Counted from the stretch's first letter, positions 52,850 through 61,653 are shown. The stretch is 64,000 nt of DNA from Victivallales bacterium (GCA_017964325.1 JAGCSE010000309.1:1-64000); one strand, 5' to 3'. Notes: generated from the sequence alone by a model not told the origin. Program-made: numbers and translations.

Positions 52850-54847
52850 TTATTGATTCCTCCTTGGCGGACGTTTACTCAGTTGTGGATTTCTGCGAGT
52901 ATCTTCATCGGATATTTCCTCCACTGTGGATTGCCGCGAATCTTCTTCCTCCAGCTTAATGTTGTCTGTTTTGGCTTTGGGTTTGATAACAAGCCATTGC
53001 GAATAAATGCCATTACGTGACATGATTTTCCAAATCTTGCATCCATATTTCCAAATAAAGAATAACTCAATAGCGAGGGCAATGGCAATTACGAATGCAA
53101 TCACAGCAAAAAGAAAACTATGCAATTTACTATTTTTCTTTACAGAATCTTCTTCAAATTGATCATTACTATTATCGTTTTTATTTCTCAGGAGACTTTC
53201 CAAATAATTCTTCAATTGTGAAAAACCATTTATCTCTTGTTCTGCATTGGGGAACTTTTGGTATAGGTTATAGAGGATTTTCAATTGTTCACTTACATCT
53301 CCGCTAAACTTGCCGTTTTTTATATCTCGATAGTTCAATGAAAGGAACAACAGATTATTGTCAAATGTTTCACGGAACGATCTATCTTCTATGCTATCTT
53401 CTCCGATGTTAATTTGGGATTTCATGAATTCGTTAACAAAATTCGCTTTGCCAACCTTATCGAATTCTTCTAAAAACTTGGTACAAGCATGGTTCTCTTG
53501 TTTCTGCTTCCTTAATTCTTGAAATACATTGTCAAACAATTTAATATCATGTACAGATTCCTTGCAGACTTGCTTTGCCTTTTCTTCAAAGGCTTTCATG
53601 CCAAGTTCAAAATATGCCATGGCAAATATAATCTTGATTTTATTTGGGATGCCAGATGGTTGAACACCATCGTATTGTTGCTTATACACGTTTGCGATTC
53701 CCGTTTGAATTAAATCACGCATGTCGTATTGTTTTTCAGGAAGCATATCGCGTTTCTTGTGCACAGCATCAAGGAAGGCATTCCCATTGTCGTTGTTTTT
53801 CCTGGTATTTTGAACTACAGGATAAATGTTATGTTGTGAAACATTGGAAAATTTTTTCGAAAATTCCATTGCCTTACGCAATTTGTCGATATCGTCCATC
53901 TCCCGTCCTGCTGCAACTCTCCAACATATAACAAGATTGTCAAAATCACCTGCATTCAGTTCCTGACCTCCTGCATCGACTATCTGCTGGAACAATCTTG
54001 TATCTTCTCTGCTAGTGAAATCCAATCCTCTTAGAGAAGATTTCTTTCCATACAATCCCGTGTCAGGATCAGCTGTCTCTCCTTCATAAATCGTGCCATA
54101 GAACAGCAGTTGATTCCCTTCTGGGAATGCTGACATTTCCGATGACGTCAGCCACGTTGAGAAGACCACCTGTTTTCGTGTTGCAAAAGGCAGCAGTCTT
54201 AATCCAAGTGCCATTGCATCAATACCTTCTCGCTTTCTTGCATCGAAAACCAAAGGTTCGCCTTCCTCTCCATTCATCCGACGATACATCCAATCGACAA
54301 TCGCCCCGATTTTCGACCAGTTCCCTTTTCCTCCATTATCATATCGTCCAAATAACTTTATGTCTTCTAATTCCAAGTTTTTATCTAATTTTTGCAAGCC
54401 TGTCATTTCGGGTAATACATCCAATTTAGGTGCAATTGAATTTTCTCCTGCTTTTTTGACCTGGCTGGAAAAATCTTTTTGATCCACCTGAAAACACTTG
54501 GAACCATACCAAGCCATGGGATTGAAACTCGTATTCAATTCATCAAAAGCATTCGTTGCATCCCCTAAATAGACATGTGAAAAATAGTTCTTTCCGCGTG
54601 ACGTATCCCACCAGCGCAATCCACAATCGCATACCTGAGAAAGAACAGTCAGCCCATGGCTTTCCTTTCCGACAAATGTCAACTTTATCGGACTCTTTTC
54701 CACGCCTTTCAAATTTTCATAGGTATAGTATGCCTTGAAAGTACTTGCTATTGCAGGTTCAAAACCGACCGTATATTGAAATACTGTCCAGCCGGGGGCA
54801 TTGACACCCCATGGCGATGCCGTATAGGTGAATTGCTTCATGCTCAT
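52850..54847 (-). CDS. GTPase-associated protein 1 (GAP1)-like protein with C-terminal membrane segment
   Basis: A 665-residue protein. The start (QFTYTASPWGVNAPGWTVFQYTVGF) and the next 130 residues (LTFVGKESHGLTVLSQV, GRWWDTSRG-type LRWWDTSRGKNYFSHVYL) fit my recollection of the GAP1-N2 domain described by Aravind's group as a partner of predicted conflict-system GTPases. The middle part (about 160-330: GAIVDWMYRRMN, PFATRKQVVFSTWL) fits GAP1-M. The remainder is helical, with one transmembrane helix near 578-602 and a Pro/Arg-rich tail. ATG at 54847 was preferred because GGAGG lies 6 bases upstream; the ATG at 54853 touches that site. It follows the GTPase gene by 16 bases, matching the expected pairing. 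Confidence 0.7.
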   Translation of the reverse strand: MSMKQFTYTASPWGVNAPGWTVFQYTVGFEPAIASTFKAYYTYENLKGVEKSPIKLTFVGKESHGLTVLSQVCDCGLRWWDTSRGKNYFSHVYLGDATNAFDELNTSFNPMAWYGSKCFQVDQKDFSSQVKKAGENSIAPKLDVLPEMTGLQKLDKNLELEDIKLFGRYDNGGKGNWSKIGAIVDWMYRRMNGEEGEPLVFDARKREGIDAMALGLRLLPFATRKQVVFSTWLTSSEMSAFPEGNQLLFYGTIYEGETADPDTGLYGKKSSLRGLDFTSREDTRLFQQIVDAGGQELNAGDFDNLVICWRVAAGREMDDIDKLRKAMEFSKKFSNVSQHNIYPVVQNTRKNNDNGNAFLDAVHKKRDMLPEKQYDMRDLIQTGIANVYKQQYDGVQPSGIPNKIKIIFAMAYFELGMKAFEEKAKQVCKESVHDIKLFDNVFQELRKQKQENHACTKFLEEFDKVGKANFVNEFMKSQINIGEDSIEDRSFRETFDNNLLFLSLNYRDIKNGKFSGDVSEQLKILYNLYQKFPNAEQEINGFSQLKNYLESLLRNKNDNSNDQFEEDSVKKNSKLHSFLFAVIAFVIAIALAIELFFIWKYGCKIWKIMSRNGIYSQWLVIKPKAKTDNIKLEEEDSRQSTVEEISDEDTRRNPQLSKRPPRRNQ

Positions 54848-54863
54848 CGTCATCCTCCATTAT

Positions 54864-56084
54864 CTACCGTCCGCCACACAGGCCGTACTGCCATAAAATC
54901 CACAACAGCGGATCCAGAATCCGCCTGGGTTGCGGTAGTCCATGCCGTACTCCATCATGATATGATTCCCCCAAAGCATCTACCGCAAAATAGCAATGAT
55001 AACCATAATCAGTCGGAAACTTTTCCCCGCCATGCACTTCGATAAAATTCTTCGTCTGTTCAGAAACCTCACATAATCCTTCTAATCCATCTACTCCTTC
55101 AATCATCACTTTTCCTGATGTCTTGCTCGTACCGTCATCCCCCGACAGTGCGCCTTGACTTTTCTCTAATGTCGTATCTTTTATAATTTTATTTAATTTC
55201 ATCAATGCGTACGTCTTCGTCATGCACCATGCCACTGGATAGTGTTCCATCCGTTTCTCAAATATGGGATTTGACATCACGCCTCTTGCTGTAATCTTTG
55301 GCATTGAGCCATCTTCCGGCCAAATACCCATGTTTATGTATTCTGTTTGAAGATCTTTATCTTTGGCTTCATCGCTTATCTTCGATAGTTCAAGCGGATC
55401 CACCATTGCAATGACAGCTTTGACATGATTGTTAAATATCGGATACCGATCCGTTATTTCACTCCAGTGCTGCCTGTTCAATCCCTCACCGGCAGTATCG
55501 GAAAGTGCCAATAAAATCTTCTTCTTTTTCCAAGGCTCCTTGAAACAATTCACCACTCCCCTCTTGTAAGTCAATTCAATGAGCAATGAGCATATCTTCG
55601 CATCTAAATCCGTGCCTTGAAGCGTATCATGAGTATTGGGATTGTATAAAATTTCATCAAAATTCAAATAATCATCCCTTTGCGTGGATTTCTTGACTCC
55701 CATTGTAGTCACGATTTCTTGACGGATAACCCGCACGGCAGACCAGTAATCGCCCCATATCTTTTCTTCTAGTAATTTATGTGCCATCACTGTCAAGAAA
55801 TGTGTCTTTCCTGAACGCGTAGGACCTACCACCGCAATGGGAAATATCTCATCACACTCATCAAACTCCTTAGGAACAATACTCTTGCAGTTTGTGCAAA
55901 CACGCATTTTTATATTGATGTCTGATTCCGATACCGGTTTTTCGCACTTTGGACATTTTATTGGCAATTTGCCATCCTGCTCCTTGCTGTTCAATTCCTT
56001 GCAATGCGGGCAATACCAATATTCCTCCCATTTATCAGACTTGTGGAAACAAAATGGACACAAATTCCGCTGTTTTTTATTCAT
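54864..56084 (-). CDS. Zinc-ribbon GTPase (DO-GTPase/TRAFAC-like) partner of GAP1
   Basis: A 406-residue protein. Residues 9-66 carry four CxxC pairs (CPFC 9-12, CPHC 25-28, CPKC 44-47, CTNC 63-66), i.e. two zinc ribbons. The P-loop is VGPTRSGKTHF (Lys93), switch II is LALSDTAGEG (Asp196), and a possible base-recognition segment is AWCMTKTYALMK near 285-296, where TK replaces NK and the final Asp is not obvious. A strand VKAVIAMVDPLEL is typical of G-domains. Its neighbour is GAP1-like, which matches predicted double-GTPase conflict systems. ATG 56084 was chosen because GAGG lies about 9 bases before it and the gene then follows the kinase stop by 2 bases. Confidence 0.72.
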   Translation of the reverse strand: MNKKQRNLCPFCFHKSDKWEEYWYCPHCKELNSKEQDGKLPIKCPKCEKPVSESDINIKMRVCTNCKSIVPKEFDECDEIFPIAVVGPTRSGKTHFLTVMAHKLLEEKIWGDYWSAVRVIRQEIVTTMGVKKSTQRDDYLNFDEILYNPNTHDTLQGTDLDAKICSLLIELTYKRGVVNCFKEPWKKKKILLALSDTAGEGLNRQHWSEITDRYPIFNNHVKAVIAMVDPLELSKISDEAKDKDLQTEYINMGIWPEDGSMPKITARGVMSNPIFEKRMEHYPVAWCMTKTYALMKLNKIIKDTTLEKSQGALSGDDGTSKTSGKVMIEGVDGLEGLCEVSEQTKNFIEVHGGEKFPTDYGYHCYFAVDALGESYHDGVRHGLPQPRRILDPLLWILWQYGLCGGR

Positions 56085-56086
56085 GG

Positions 56087-58726
56087 CTATTTTACCTCGC
56101 ATTTATCTGAACTCACAGGCATTACCTCGCAATTGACCAGTTCAGGATGTTTTAAAAACAGCCGAATATGTTCATGCTTGAAAACCGAACCTTCCAATAG
56201 GCATGACATTCTCCACCAACCATTTTCCAGTTTCGTAACAGGTGACCACGACGGTTGATTGACAATTCGTCCATTTCCTCTCAATACTTCGTTTTTTTCA
56301 CCCGCTCGAATTTCAAACTCTGGAAAAGAATATGTAGATGATTCAACAACCAAATGCGTATCCGTTTTCCCAAATCCAAACAAACCTCTTCCGCCTGTCA
56401 ACTGGTAACGCAATATCATCTTGGTAATACATAGGGCATTCGGCTCCGAGGCAATTTCATGATTTATGCTACCAACCACTCCAAACACCGTCACCCATTG
56501 CTCTCCCTTTCCAACTGACGGCAATGTCACAACGCTCATCCCATTTTCCGGACGCGGCAAACGATTCCATTTATGGCGTTCAATATCCTTCAAACACGTA
56601 GGTTGCGACTCTGATATCCCCCAAATACATGATTCCAGGCCTATTGGCCATTTCCACTGTGCCTGCAAGGCTCTTTCTGCCGAATGTGTCAACGATAGCT
56701 CAAGCACAGAAGGAGGCTGTTTTTTTTCGGAAATGGTTGAATATTTTGTCTTTTCTTGCCTCGCCGCTTCAATTTTTTTGTACCACTGGTCGAATGTCCC
56801 GTCGCCAAATGCGGCTCTGTCCCGCGCAGCTATCTCAGCATCTGCCCAATCTCCGGCACGAATCGCAGTTTCATATCGCTTTTTTGCAGCGGAAATCGCC
56901 GCTTCGTGTTCCTCCTGTCTTTCCTGTTCGGACTGTGACTGCGCATAGGGGGCTTTGTCTATGGAGCTGCCTTTGGAGATATCAGGCTTGTCTTGGCCTG
57001 ATTCATTGGCCAATAGCTTTTTCGTGAAATCCTCAATTTCCGATATTATTTTGTCCTGTTTGGATTTTATCTGTTTTTTTTCTTGGTCTAAAATTGTTCT
57101 CAATGCCTTAATTGCAGCTTTGTCGCCTTGATGCGCTGCCTTCCAATACAATTTCTTGGCCATTTCCATATCTTGGCTGACACCTTTCCCGTGTTCATAC
57201 ATAAAGCCAAGCATATACTGCACTTGCGAATCTGTTGGGTCATCAACGTTCAAACTTTTAAAGGCTTCGTTGTAATCGCCATTCCAGAATGCCATCATTC
57301 CAGTTCTGAATTGTTCATTGGAATGCGAATAGTAAGTTACAGCGAAGGCGATAAACTGCGCTATATCAAGGCACAGGATTCCTAACTTCTTCAATTCCCG
57401 CGTATTATCGATTTGTCCCTCATCCATGAGCAATATCATTTCCTGCCCTGTATCGGGTTCCACTTCCTGCAGATTACTCTTGGTGGCCAGAAGGTTTTTT
57501 ACGGCATCTTCGACACTGCCACAAGACATGGGATATATCAACAACGCCCCTGTATCTGAACCAAAGGCATAAGGAACTAAACCTTCACCTAGTTTTACAT
57601 GCTGGAATACACCGATTTCAGGCATCAATTTCATAAAAGTCCTGTACCATTCGGGAAGGTCAGACGCATTATCCTTAATATCCTCCTCTCGCATCGACAT
57701 GCCAGCCTTTTCCAATGCAGACACAAATTCCATACAACTTGCAAAACGTTGTTTTGCATCTTTGGCAAGTCCTTGCGTTAAGACCGCGTTGACGGCATCG
57801 GAATAATCCTCCAGACTGGACGGCAACTCCTTCAGCACGATTTCACGGAGCACGGAGGGATCGTCGTTGTCAAACGGTACATAGCCGCCGAGTATCTCGT
57901 ATGCCATGGCCGCCAGTGCATATTGGTCTGTCGCCGCACCCTGTTGCTTCCCGCGCCACTGCTCAGGCGACATATACTGTTTCGTGCCTGACTTGCTTGT
58001 TTCGACTGTCGATAGATGCGAATAGCTCGTCCTAATCTGTGCGGCAAGCCCGAAATCCAGGACCTTCACCGTCCCGTCCGCTTTCACCATGACATTGGCG
58101 GGCTTGACGTCACGGTGTATGACGTTATTGCTGTGTGCAAAGTCCAGTGCTTTCGCCACCTGCCGCAGGATGGGTAACGCCGTCTCCAACGTCAGCATTT
58201 TCTCACGACGTTTGCTGCGCAACCAATGGCTCAGTTTCTCGCCCTGCACATATTCCATGACAACGAAATAGTTGCCGTCACCATCCTTTTCCAGCGTCTT
58301 GTAGGCTGCAATATTCTGATGTACAAGTTTCGAGACGAGGGTGTAGTTTTCCTTCACATCCTCCATTTCGTCGTCATTGTGAGACACTTCGGGGGGCAGC
58401 GACTTCACGGCCACCTCCGTGTCACTGGTTCTGTCGAAGCAACGATAAACCACGCCCATGCCGCCGCGACCGAGTTCGGAAAGCACCTCGTAGCGACCAA
58501 GAATCAGCGCCCCTGCCTTGAGGTGCAAACCTGCGCTGTCTCCCGTTGGTCGTGCCCTCCTCCCTTTGCCCGTGCCATCGTCAACATCCGAATCATCGTG
58601 ATTCTCCGTCAAGACACGTTCTGAATCATCGTGATTCTCCGTCAAGACACGTTCTGAATCATCGTGGTTCTCCGCCATGCCGTCATGTAGCGGTTGCTGC
58701 CCTTTTTCGTCTTCATTCATAATCAA
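56087..58726 (-). CDS. Ser/Thr protein kinase with Sel1-like repeat and C-terminal beta domain
   Basis: An 879-residue cytosolic protein. After an acidic N-terminus with an 11-residue repeat (19-47), a complete Hanks-type kinase domain runs about 78-345: Gly loop GRGGMG (86-91), Lys108, HRDVKPANV (204-212), DFG (224-226), and APE-type MSPEQWRG. About 350-470 is a helical region with an FIAFAVTYYSH stretch. About 505-560 contains Sel1-like repeats (YMLGFMYEHGKGV, AAHQGDKAAIKAL), followed by a coiled coil (565-690). The last 170 residues are beta-rich and may bind a ligand. No clear transmembrane helix. It heads the block and probably phosphorylates the GTPase, GAP1-like or WXG-secretion parts; T7SS-linked kinases are known elsewhere. 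Confidence 0.85.
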   Translation of the reverse strand: MIMNEDEKGQQPLHDGMAENHDDSERVLTENHDDSERVLTENHDDSDVDDGTGKGRRARPTGDSAGLHLKAGALILGRYEVLSELGRGGMGVVYRCFDRTSDTEVAVKSLPPEVSHNDDEMEDVKENYTLVSKLVHQNIAAYKTLEKDGDGNYFVVMEYVQGEKLSHWLRSKRREKMLTLETALPILRQVAKALDFAHSNNVIHRDVKPANVMVKADGTVKVLDFGLAAQIRTSYSHLSTVETSKSGTKQYMSPEQWRGKQQGAATDQYALAAMAYEILGGYVPFDNDDPSVLREIVLKELPSSLEDYSDAVNAVLTQGLAKDAKQRFASCMEFVSALEKAGMSMREEDIKDNASDLPEWYRTFMKLMPEIGVFQHVKLGEGLVPYAFGSDTGALLIYPMSCGSVEDAVKNLLATKSNLQEVEPDTGQEMILLMDEGQIDNTRELKKLGILCLDIAQFIAFAVTYYSHSNEQFRTGMMAFWNGDYNEAFKSLNVDDPTDSQVQYMLGFMYEHGKGVSQDMEMAKKLYWKAAHQGDKAAIKALRTILDQEKKQIKSKQDKIISEIEDFTKKLLANESGQDKPDISKGSSIDKAPYAQSQSEQERQEEHEAAISAAKKRYETAIRAGDWADAEIAARDRAAFGDGTFDQWYKKIEAARQEKTKYSTISEKKQPPSVLELSLTHSAERALQAQWKWPIGLESCIWGISESQPTCLKDIERHKWNRLPRPENGMSVVTLPSVGKGEQWVTVFGVVGSINHEIASEPNALCITKMILRYQLTGGRGLFGFGKTDTHLVVESSTYSFPEFEIRAGEKNEVLRGNGRIVNQPSWSPVTKLENGWWRMSCLLEGSVFKHEHIRLFLKHPELVNCEVMPVSSDKCEVK
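58591..58676. repeat. In-frame 33-base tandem repeat in the kinase gene
   Basis: Two identical 33-base units (58591-58623, 58624-58656) and a third partial unit encode ENHDDSERVLT twice and then ENHDDSD near the kinase N-terminus. Exact DNA identity suggests recent expansion and possible length variation. Confidence 0.9.
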
Positions 58727-58838
58727 AAATCCATGTCGCCATTCGTTGGGCTTGTAGAGGTATTTTCAAAAGTCTGATTTATATATATAAAAAACGGTCT
58801 TTATTCAGTTCTTTATCGTTTTCTGGAATCTCTCCATG

Positions 58839-58955
58839 CTAAAATTGTTCACAAGGCCATGACACCCCATCATGCAGACACGACACCAACGCTGAAGCGG
58901 ACATTGCAAATGAGAGAAAAAAGACTATGACAAGCATTTTCAAATGTATATGCAT
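58839..58955 (-). CDS. 38-residue lipoprotein-like or secreted peptide
   Basis: A small gene on the minus strand: the ATG at 58955 follows an AGAGGAAT ribosome site 9 bases upstream, and a TAG ends it at 58839. The product opens with a basic-hydrophobic segment MHIHLKMLVIVFFLSFAMSA, then SALVSC. LVSC fits a lipobox (Cys26), which would leave a 13-residue lipopeptide; alternatively, cutting after SASA leaves 16 residues with Cys26 and Cys35, able to form a disulfide. It lies just upstream of the kinase gene in the same direction, 112 bases away, so it may be a component or immunity-type peptide of the block, or an entericidin-like lipoprotein. Confidence 0.45.
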   Translation of the reverse strand: MHIHLKMLVIVFFLSFAMSASALVSCLHDGVSWPCEQF

Positions 58956-59034
58956 GGTTCTAATTCCTCTCACCGTTTTTATGTCATAAGTCTTCCATTA
59001 TTATATTTTTATTATTCTACAAATACATGAGAAC

Positions 59035-59658
59035 TTAGAAATTCATATTGATGATGGGTAGATACGGACATGGACCTTCCTTGATGATGTTAAACACCCC
59101 TAGTTGGATACCTCGCATGTCGGTCGCCATATTGATGACACCCAGTTGAATGCCAAAAGCATTTTCGGCTTTATTGAAAACGCCTATCTGCGTGCCATAT
59201 AAGTCATTTGAAATATTGAACAAAGCCAGCTGACCACCATAGACGTCACCACCTGTCTTGCTGGCGATGCCCGCCAGTTGGATGCCGTAGAAATCTTCCA
59301 GGCAGTTGTTTACAATTCCAGACAACTGCAATGCGCCGTTCGCGGATCCTATATTGTTCAAAAATACGGATGTCTGCAGACCAAACAACCAGCCATCCAC
59401 CCCGCAGCCCAATACTCCAAAGTCAAAGCCTGACACGTTCGCATGTCGCCCATACAGCAGACAGAAACGCATTCCCATGATATCCGTATCCGCATCTGGA
59501 AACTGCACGTTGTCCCAAAGACTGATTCCTATTGGAATGGCGACGGATTTGGATGTATTCTCTGCAAATGAGCAAAATGGCATCACCCCCAATAATATGA
59601 AGACCACCAATTTAATCCGTAATTTCCTTGTAATAAACGAGAATTTATGCTTTCCCAT
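59035..59658 (-). CDS. Secreted surface-repeat protein (LA_2272-like G-x-Q-x-G repeats)
   Basis: A 207-residue exported protein with a signal peptide ending at CSFAE (about 33). The mature part has six or more copies of a G-(I/L/T)-Q-(L/I)-(G/A)-hydrophobic-x-N motif (GLQTSVFLN, GIQLAGIAS, GGQLALFN, GTQIGVFN, GIQLGVINM, GIQLGVFN) every about 20 residues, the pattern of LA_2272-type surface repeat proteins thought to form beta-helix or beta-sheet structures. ATG 59658 is preferred because AAAGGA lies 8 bases upstream, although an ATG exists at 59673. It lies before the small peptide and kinase genes on the same strand; whether it belongs to that system is unknown. Confidence 0.65.
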   Translation of the reverse strand: MGKHKFSFITRKLRIKLVVFILLGVMPFCSFAENTSKSVAIPIGISLWDNVQFPDADTDIMGMRFCLLYGRHANVSGFDFGVLGCGVDGWLFGLQTSVFLNNIGSANGALQLSGIVNNCLEDFYGIQLAGIASKTGGDVYGGQLALFNISNDLYGTQIGVFNKAENAFGIQLGVINMATDMRGIQLGVFNIIKEGPCPYLPIINMNF

Positions 59659-59786
59659 AATTTTTCCTTTCATTGGTTCTCAGCATAAAACACCTCCCTC
59701 ATTTTCTCGAGTAACAGAGACTTAGGATAATTGTCAAAAAACGAAAAGACACATTAAGGAGAGTACTCCACAAGATGCCTTTTTCA

Positions 59787-59981
59787 AAAACGCTCTGTCC
59801 CGCAAGAGGGTAGATTACGGAAGCCGTGGAACGGTATCGCGCAGAGTGCTAAACCGTGCCAGCTACAGGCAAGCTCCCATAAGAGTACGCAACCTATCGC
59901 GGGATGACCTCGTGAATCGCTCCCAAAGGACGCCGTTTATAAGGACACTTTTTCCTATTCTTATAGAGAATAGAGCGTTTT
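59787..59981 (-). ncRNA. Candidate structured RNA (unassigned)
   Basis: A GC-rich island in an A/T-rich gap is closed by a perfect 10-base stem (AAAACGCTCT at 59787-59796 with AGAGCGTTTT at 59972-59981). Inside are TCCCGC/GCGGGA (59798-59803 with 59899-59904), a hairpin ACGG-AAG-CCGT at 59817-59827, ACGGT/ACCGT at 59831-59857 and CTATTCT/AGAATAG at 59955-59973; some are alternatives. Read on the minus strand, the closing stem ends in TTTTT like a terminator. No coding frame is convincing. Size and rod-like closure recall 6S RNA, but no consensus was recognised; strand and identity are open. Confidence 0.35.
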
Positions 59982-60327
59982 CAAAAAACAAAGGTTCTAA
60001 TTCCTGTTAATCACACAACCATTAGTGGCATTGCCATCAGTCATGTCAAAAGAAGGGAAAAAACTGTTTTTATGGTGAAAGACTACTCCTAAATGATTGA
60101 TTTTTATCGTTTTTATAAATAATGATAACAAAAATAAATAATTTAATTCTCTGAGTAAAAAAATCAATTGCAAAATCTGGAAAAAAGCCGGTTAAGTTAA
60201 GATTTTGCCAACAATCGTAAAATCCACCACTTGCAAAAATTGCCCTCCTGCGATAGATTACGAACAAATTCAAAATAAATCGCCCGATTACTCTCTTGAT
60301 TGTAAGCACATGACAGGATATGATATC
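59982..60327. other. A/T-rich intergenic region
   Basis: About 350 bases before the BNR gene. A minus-strand TTGACA at 60049-60044 could start the candidate RNA. The stretch 60090-60200 is very A/T-rich. Nothing else was recognised. Confidence 0.35.
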
Positions 60328-61653
60328 ATGATCAATCTTGAAAACAGCAGAGAACTCCGCATCAAGCGTGCCAATACGGATTGGTGGATCAACGAAAAGG
60401 CCATCGTCGGCGAAAACGGCAAGACCTACATCGCCTACATGACGGACATGGGCGAAATCCATCTCAAAGAGCTGGATGCCAAATGCAACCGCGCCCCCAG
60501 TCGCGACATCACGCTCCGTCGCCTCAACTGCAATTATGCCGATGAACATAACTCCCCTTCCCTCTGCATTTTACAGGATGGCCGCATGATCGTCGCCTAC
60601 ACAGGGCATGCCGCAACTGCTACGCTCACATATCGCATTACAGAAAGACCATACGACATTTTCTCCTTCGGGCCAGAAATTGTCCTTGAATACGACAGCA
60701 GCGTCACATACGCGCAATTGTTCGAAAACACCGCCAGGCATGAGTTGTGGCTGTTCACACGCGTCGCCGGCGTCACATGGGAATTCCGCTACTCGAAAGA
60801 TGCCATCCATTGGAGCAAACCAACATGTTTTCTTGCTTCTGATGCAGGCGGACTATTCTATTTCAATGTCCGCAAGCAACTGATACCAAGCAAGAAAGGA
60901 TTATGTGAACGTTGGTTCTTCGCTCTTTATGGCCATCCGCGAATTTCTAAGGACCACACCATCCGCAGCGGCATTTTCGATTCCGATGGATGGCTCCTGA
61001 CAATGGACGGCGAACGCACCAACATGAATCTCTATGACAACAAGTTAGGAGAAGACGGAAAACTGACCGTCAACCAACTTGACCTGCAAAACCTTTCTGT
61101 CGTCTATGATTCGCCCGAAGGCACTACCGTCAGACTGTTGGAAGTCGCGCCGACCGTCCCGTTGCGTGTCGGGCTCGCGACATTTGAGCTGAACAAGCCG
61201 GAAACGATAACTTATTACATTGCAAGCTGGAAGGATGATGCCTGGCGGTTGTCAAAGCCTATTGCCAAAGGCGGCGAGTTCCTCTCGAAGCCACCGCAAT
61301 TAGACGGTTCACAGACATATGTCGGCGGCATGGCCTGCTATTATGGCGTCGGTGAGGACGGTTTTCATCCGAAACATCATGATTGGTGTGAAACAAACCG
61401 CGTGTTCATCGCCCGCGCGAATTCGGAAAGCCGTCTATTGGAAAGCTATGTATCTCATGACGATGGTGTTACGTATGAATTGGAGCAAGTGATCAAATCC
61501 ATTCCACTCAAGGAAAATTTGAAGATATGGCGACCGATTGTACCGATTTTTGCACAGGACAACCTCCCCGTCTATTGGCATGAAGGAACGTATTCCGCGC
61601 ATACGGGAGGATGGCACTGCGATGCCGTCATGTTCGTGGAATACGATGATTGA
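60328..61653 (+). CDS. BNR_4-family (beta-propeller) protein, probable glycan hydrolase or lyase
   Basis: A 441-residue protein with the BNR_4 pattern: WWINEKAIVGENGKTYIAYM, EHNSPSLCILQDGRMIVAYTGH (His-Asn segment followed by a bladed strand), RYSKDAIHWSKP and ESYVSHDDGVTYE, repeated as propeller blades. Such proteins include ulvan/rhamnogalacturonan lyases and unclassified enzymes. No signal peptide is visible from the chosen ATG, so it may act in the cytosol; this should be treated carefully because the frame is open upstream to a TTG at 60205 without a better leader. The ATG at 60328 has AGGA 10 bases upstream and is followed by the first conserved strand. Confidence 0.65.
   Translation: MINLENSRELRIKRANTDWWINEKAIVGENGKTYIAYMTDMGEIHLKELDAKCNRAPSRDITLRRLNCNYADEHNSPSLCILQDGRMIVAYTGHAATATLTYRITERPYDIFSFGPEIVLEYDSSVTYAQLFENTARHELWLFTRVAGVTWEFRYSKDAIHWSKPTCFLASDAGGLFYFNVRKQLIPSKKGLCERWFFALYGHPRISKDHTIRSGIFDSDGWLLTMDGERTNMNLYDNKLGEDGKLTVNQLDLQNLSVVYDSPEGTTVRLLEVAPTVPLRVGLATFELNKPETITYYIASWKDDAWRLSKPIAKGGEFLSKPPQLDGSQTYVGGMACYYGVGEDGFHPKHHDWCETNRVFIARANSESRLLESYVSHDDGVTYELEQVIKSIPLKENLKIWRPIVPIFAQDNLPVYWHEGTYSAHTGGWHCDAVMFVEYDD

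Noticed and set aside
58591..58676. CRISPR-like direct repeats
   Set aside because: Units are contiguous without spacers, are a multiple of three and encode a protein repeat; no cas genes are present.
44141..58726. Complete classical type VII secretion locus
   Set aside because: No EccB, EccD, EccE, MycP, EsaA, EssA, EssB or LXG toxin was recognised, so only a T7SS-like label is justified.
59815..59845. T-box-like stretch (GTGGAACGG...CGCG)
   Set aside because: Only a loose match to the antiterminator consensus, with no specifier stem, and the downstream gene is not an amino-acid or tRNA-synthetase gene.
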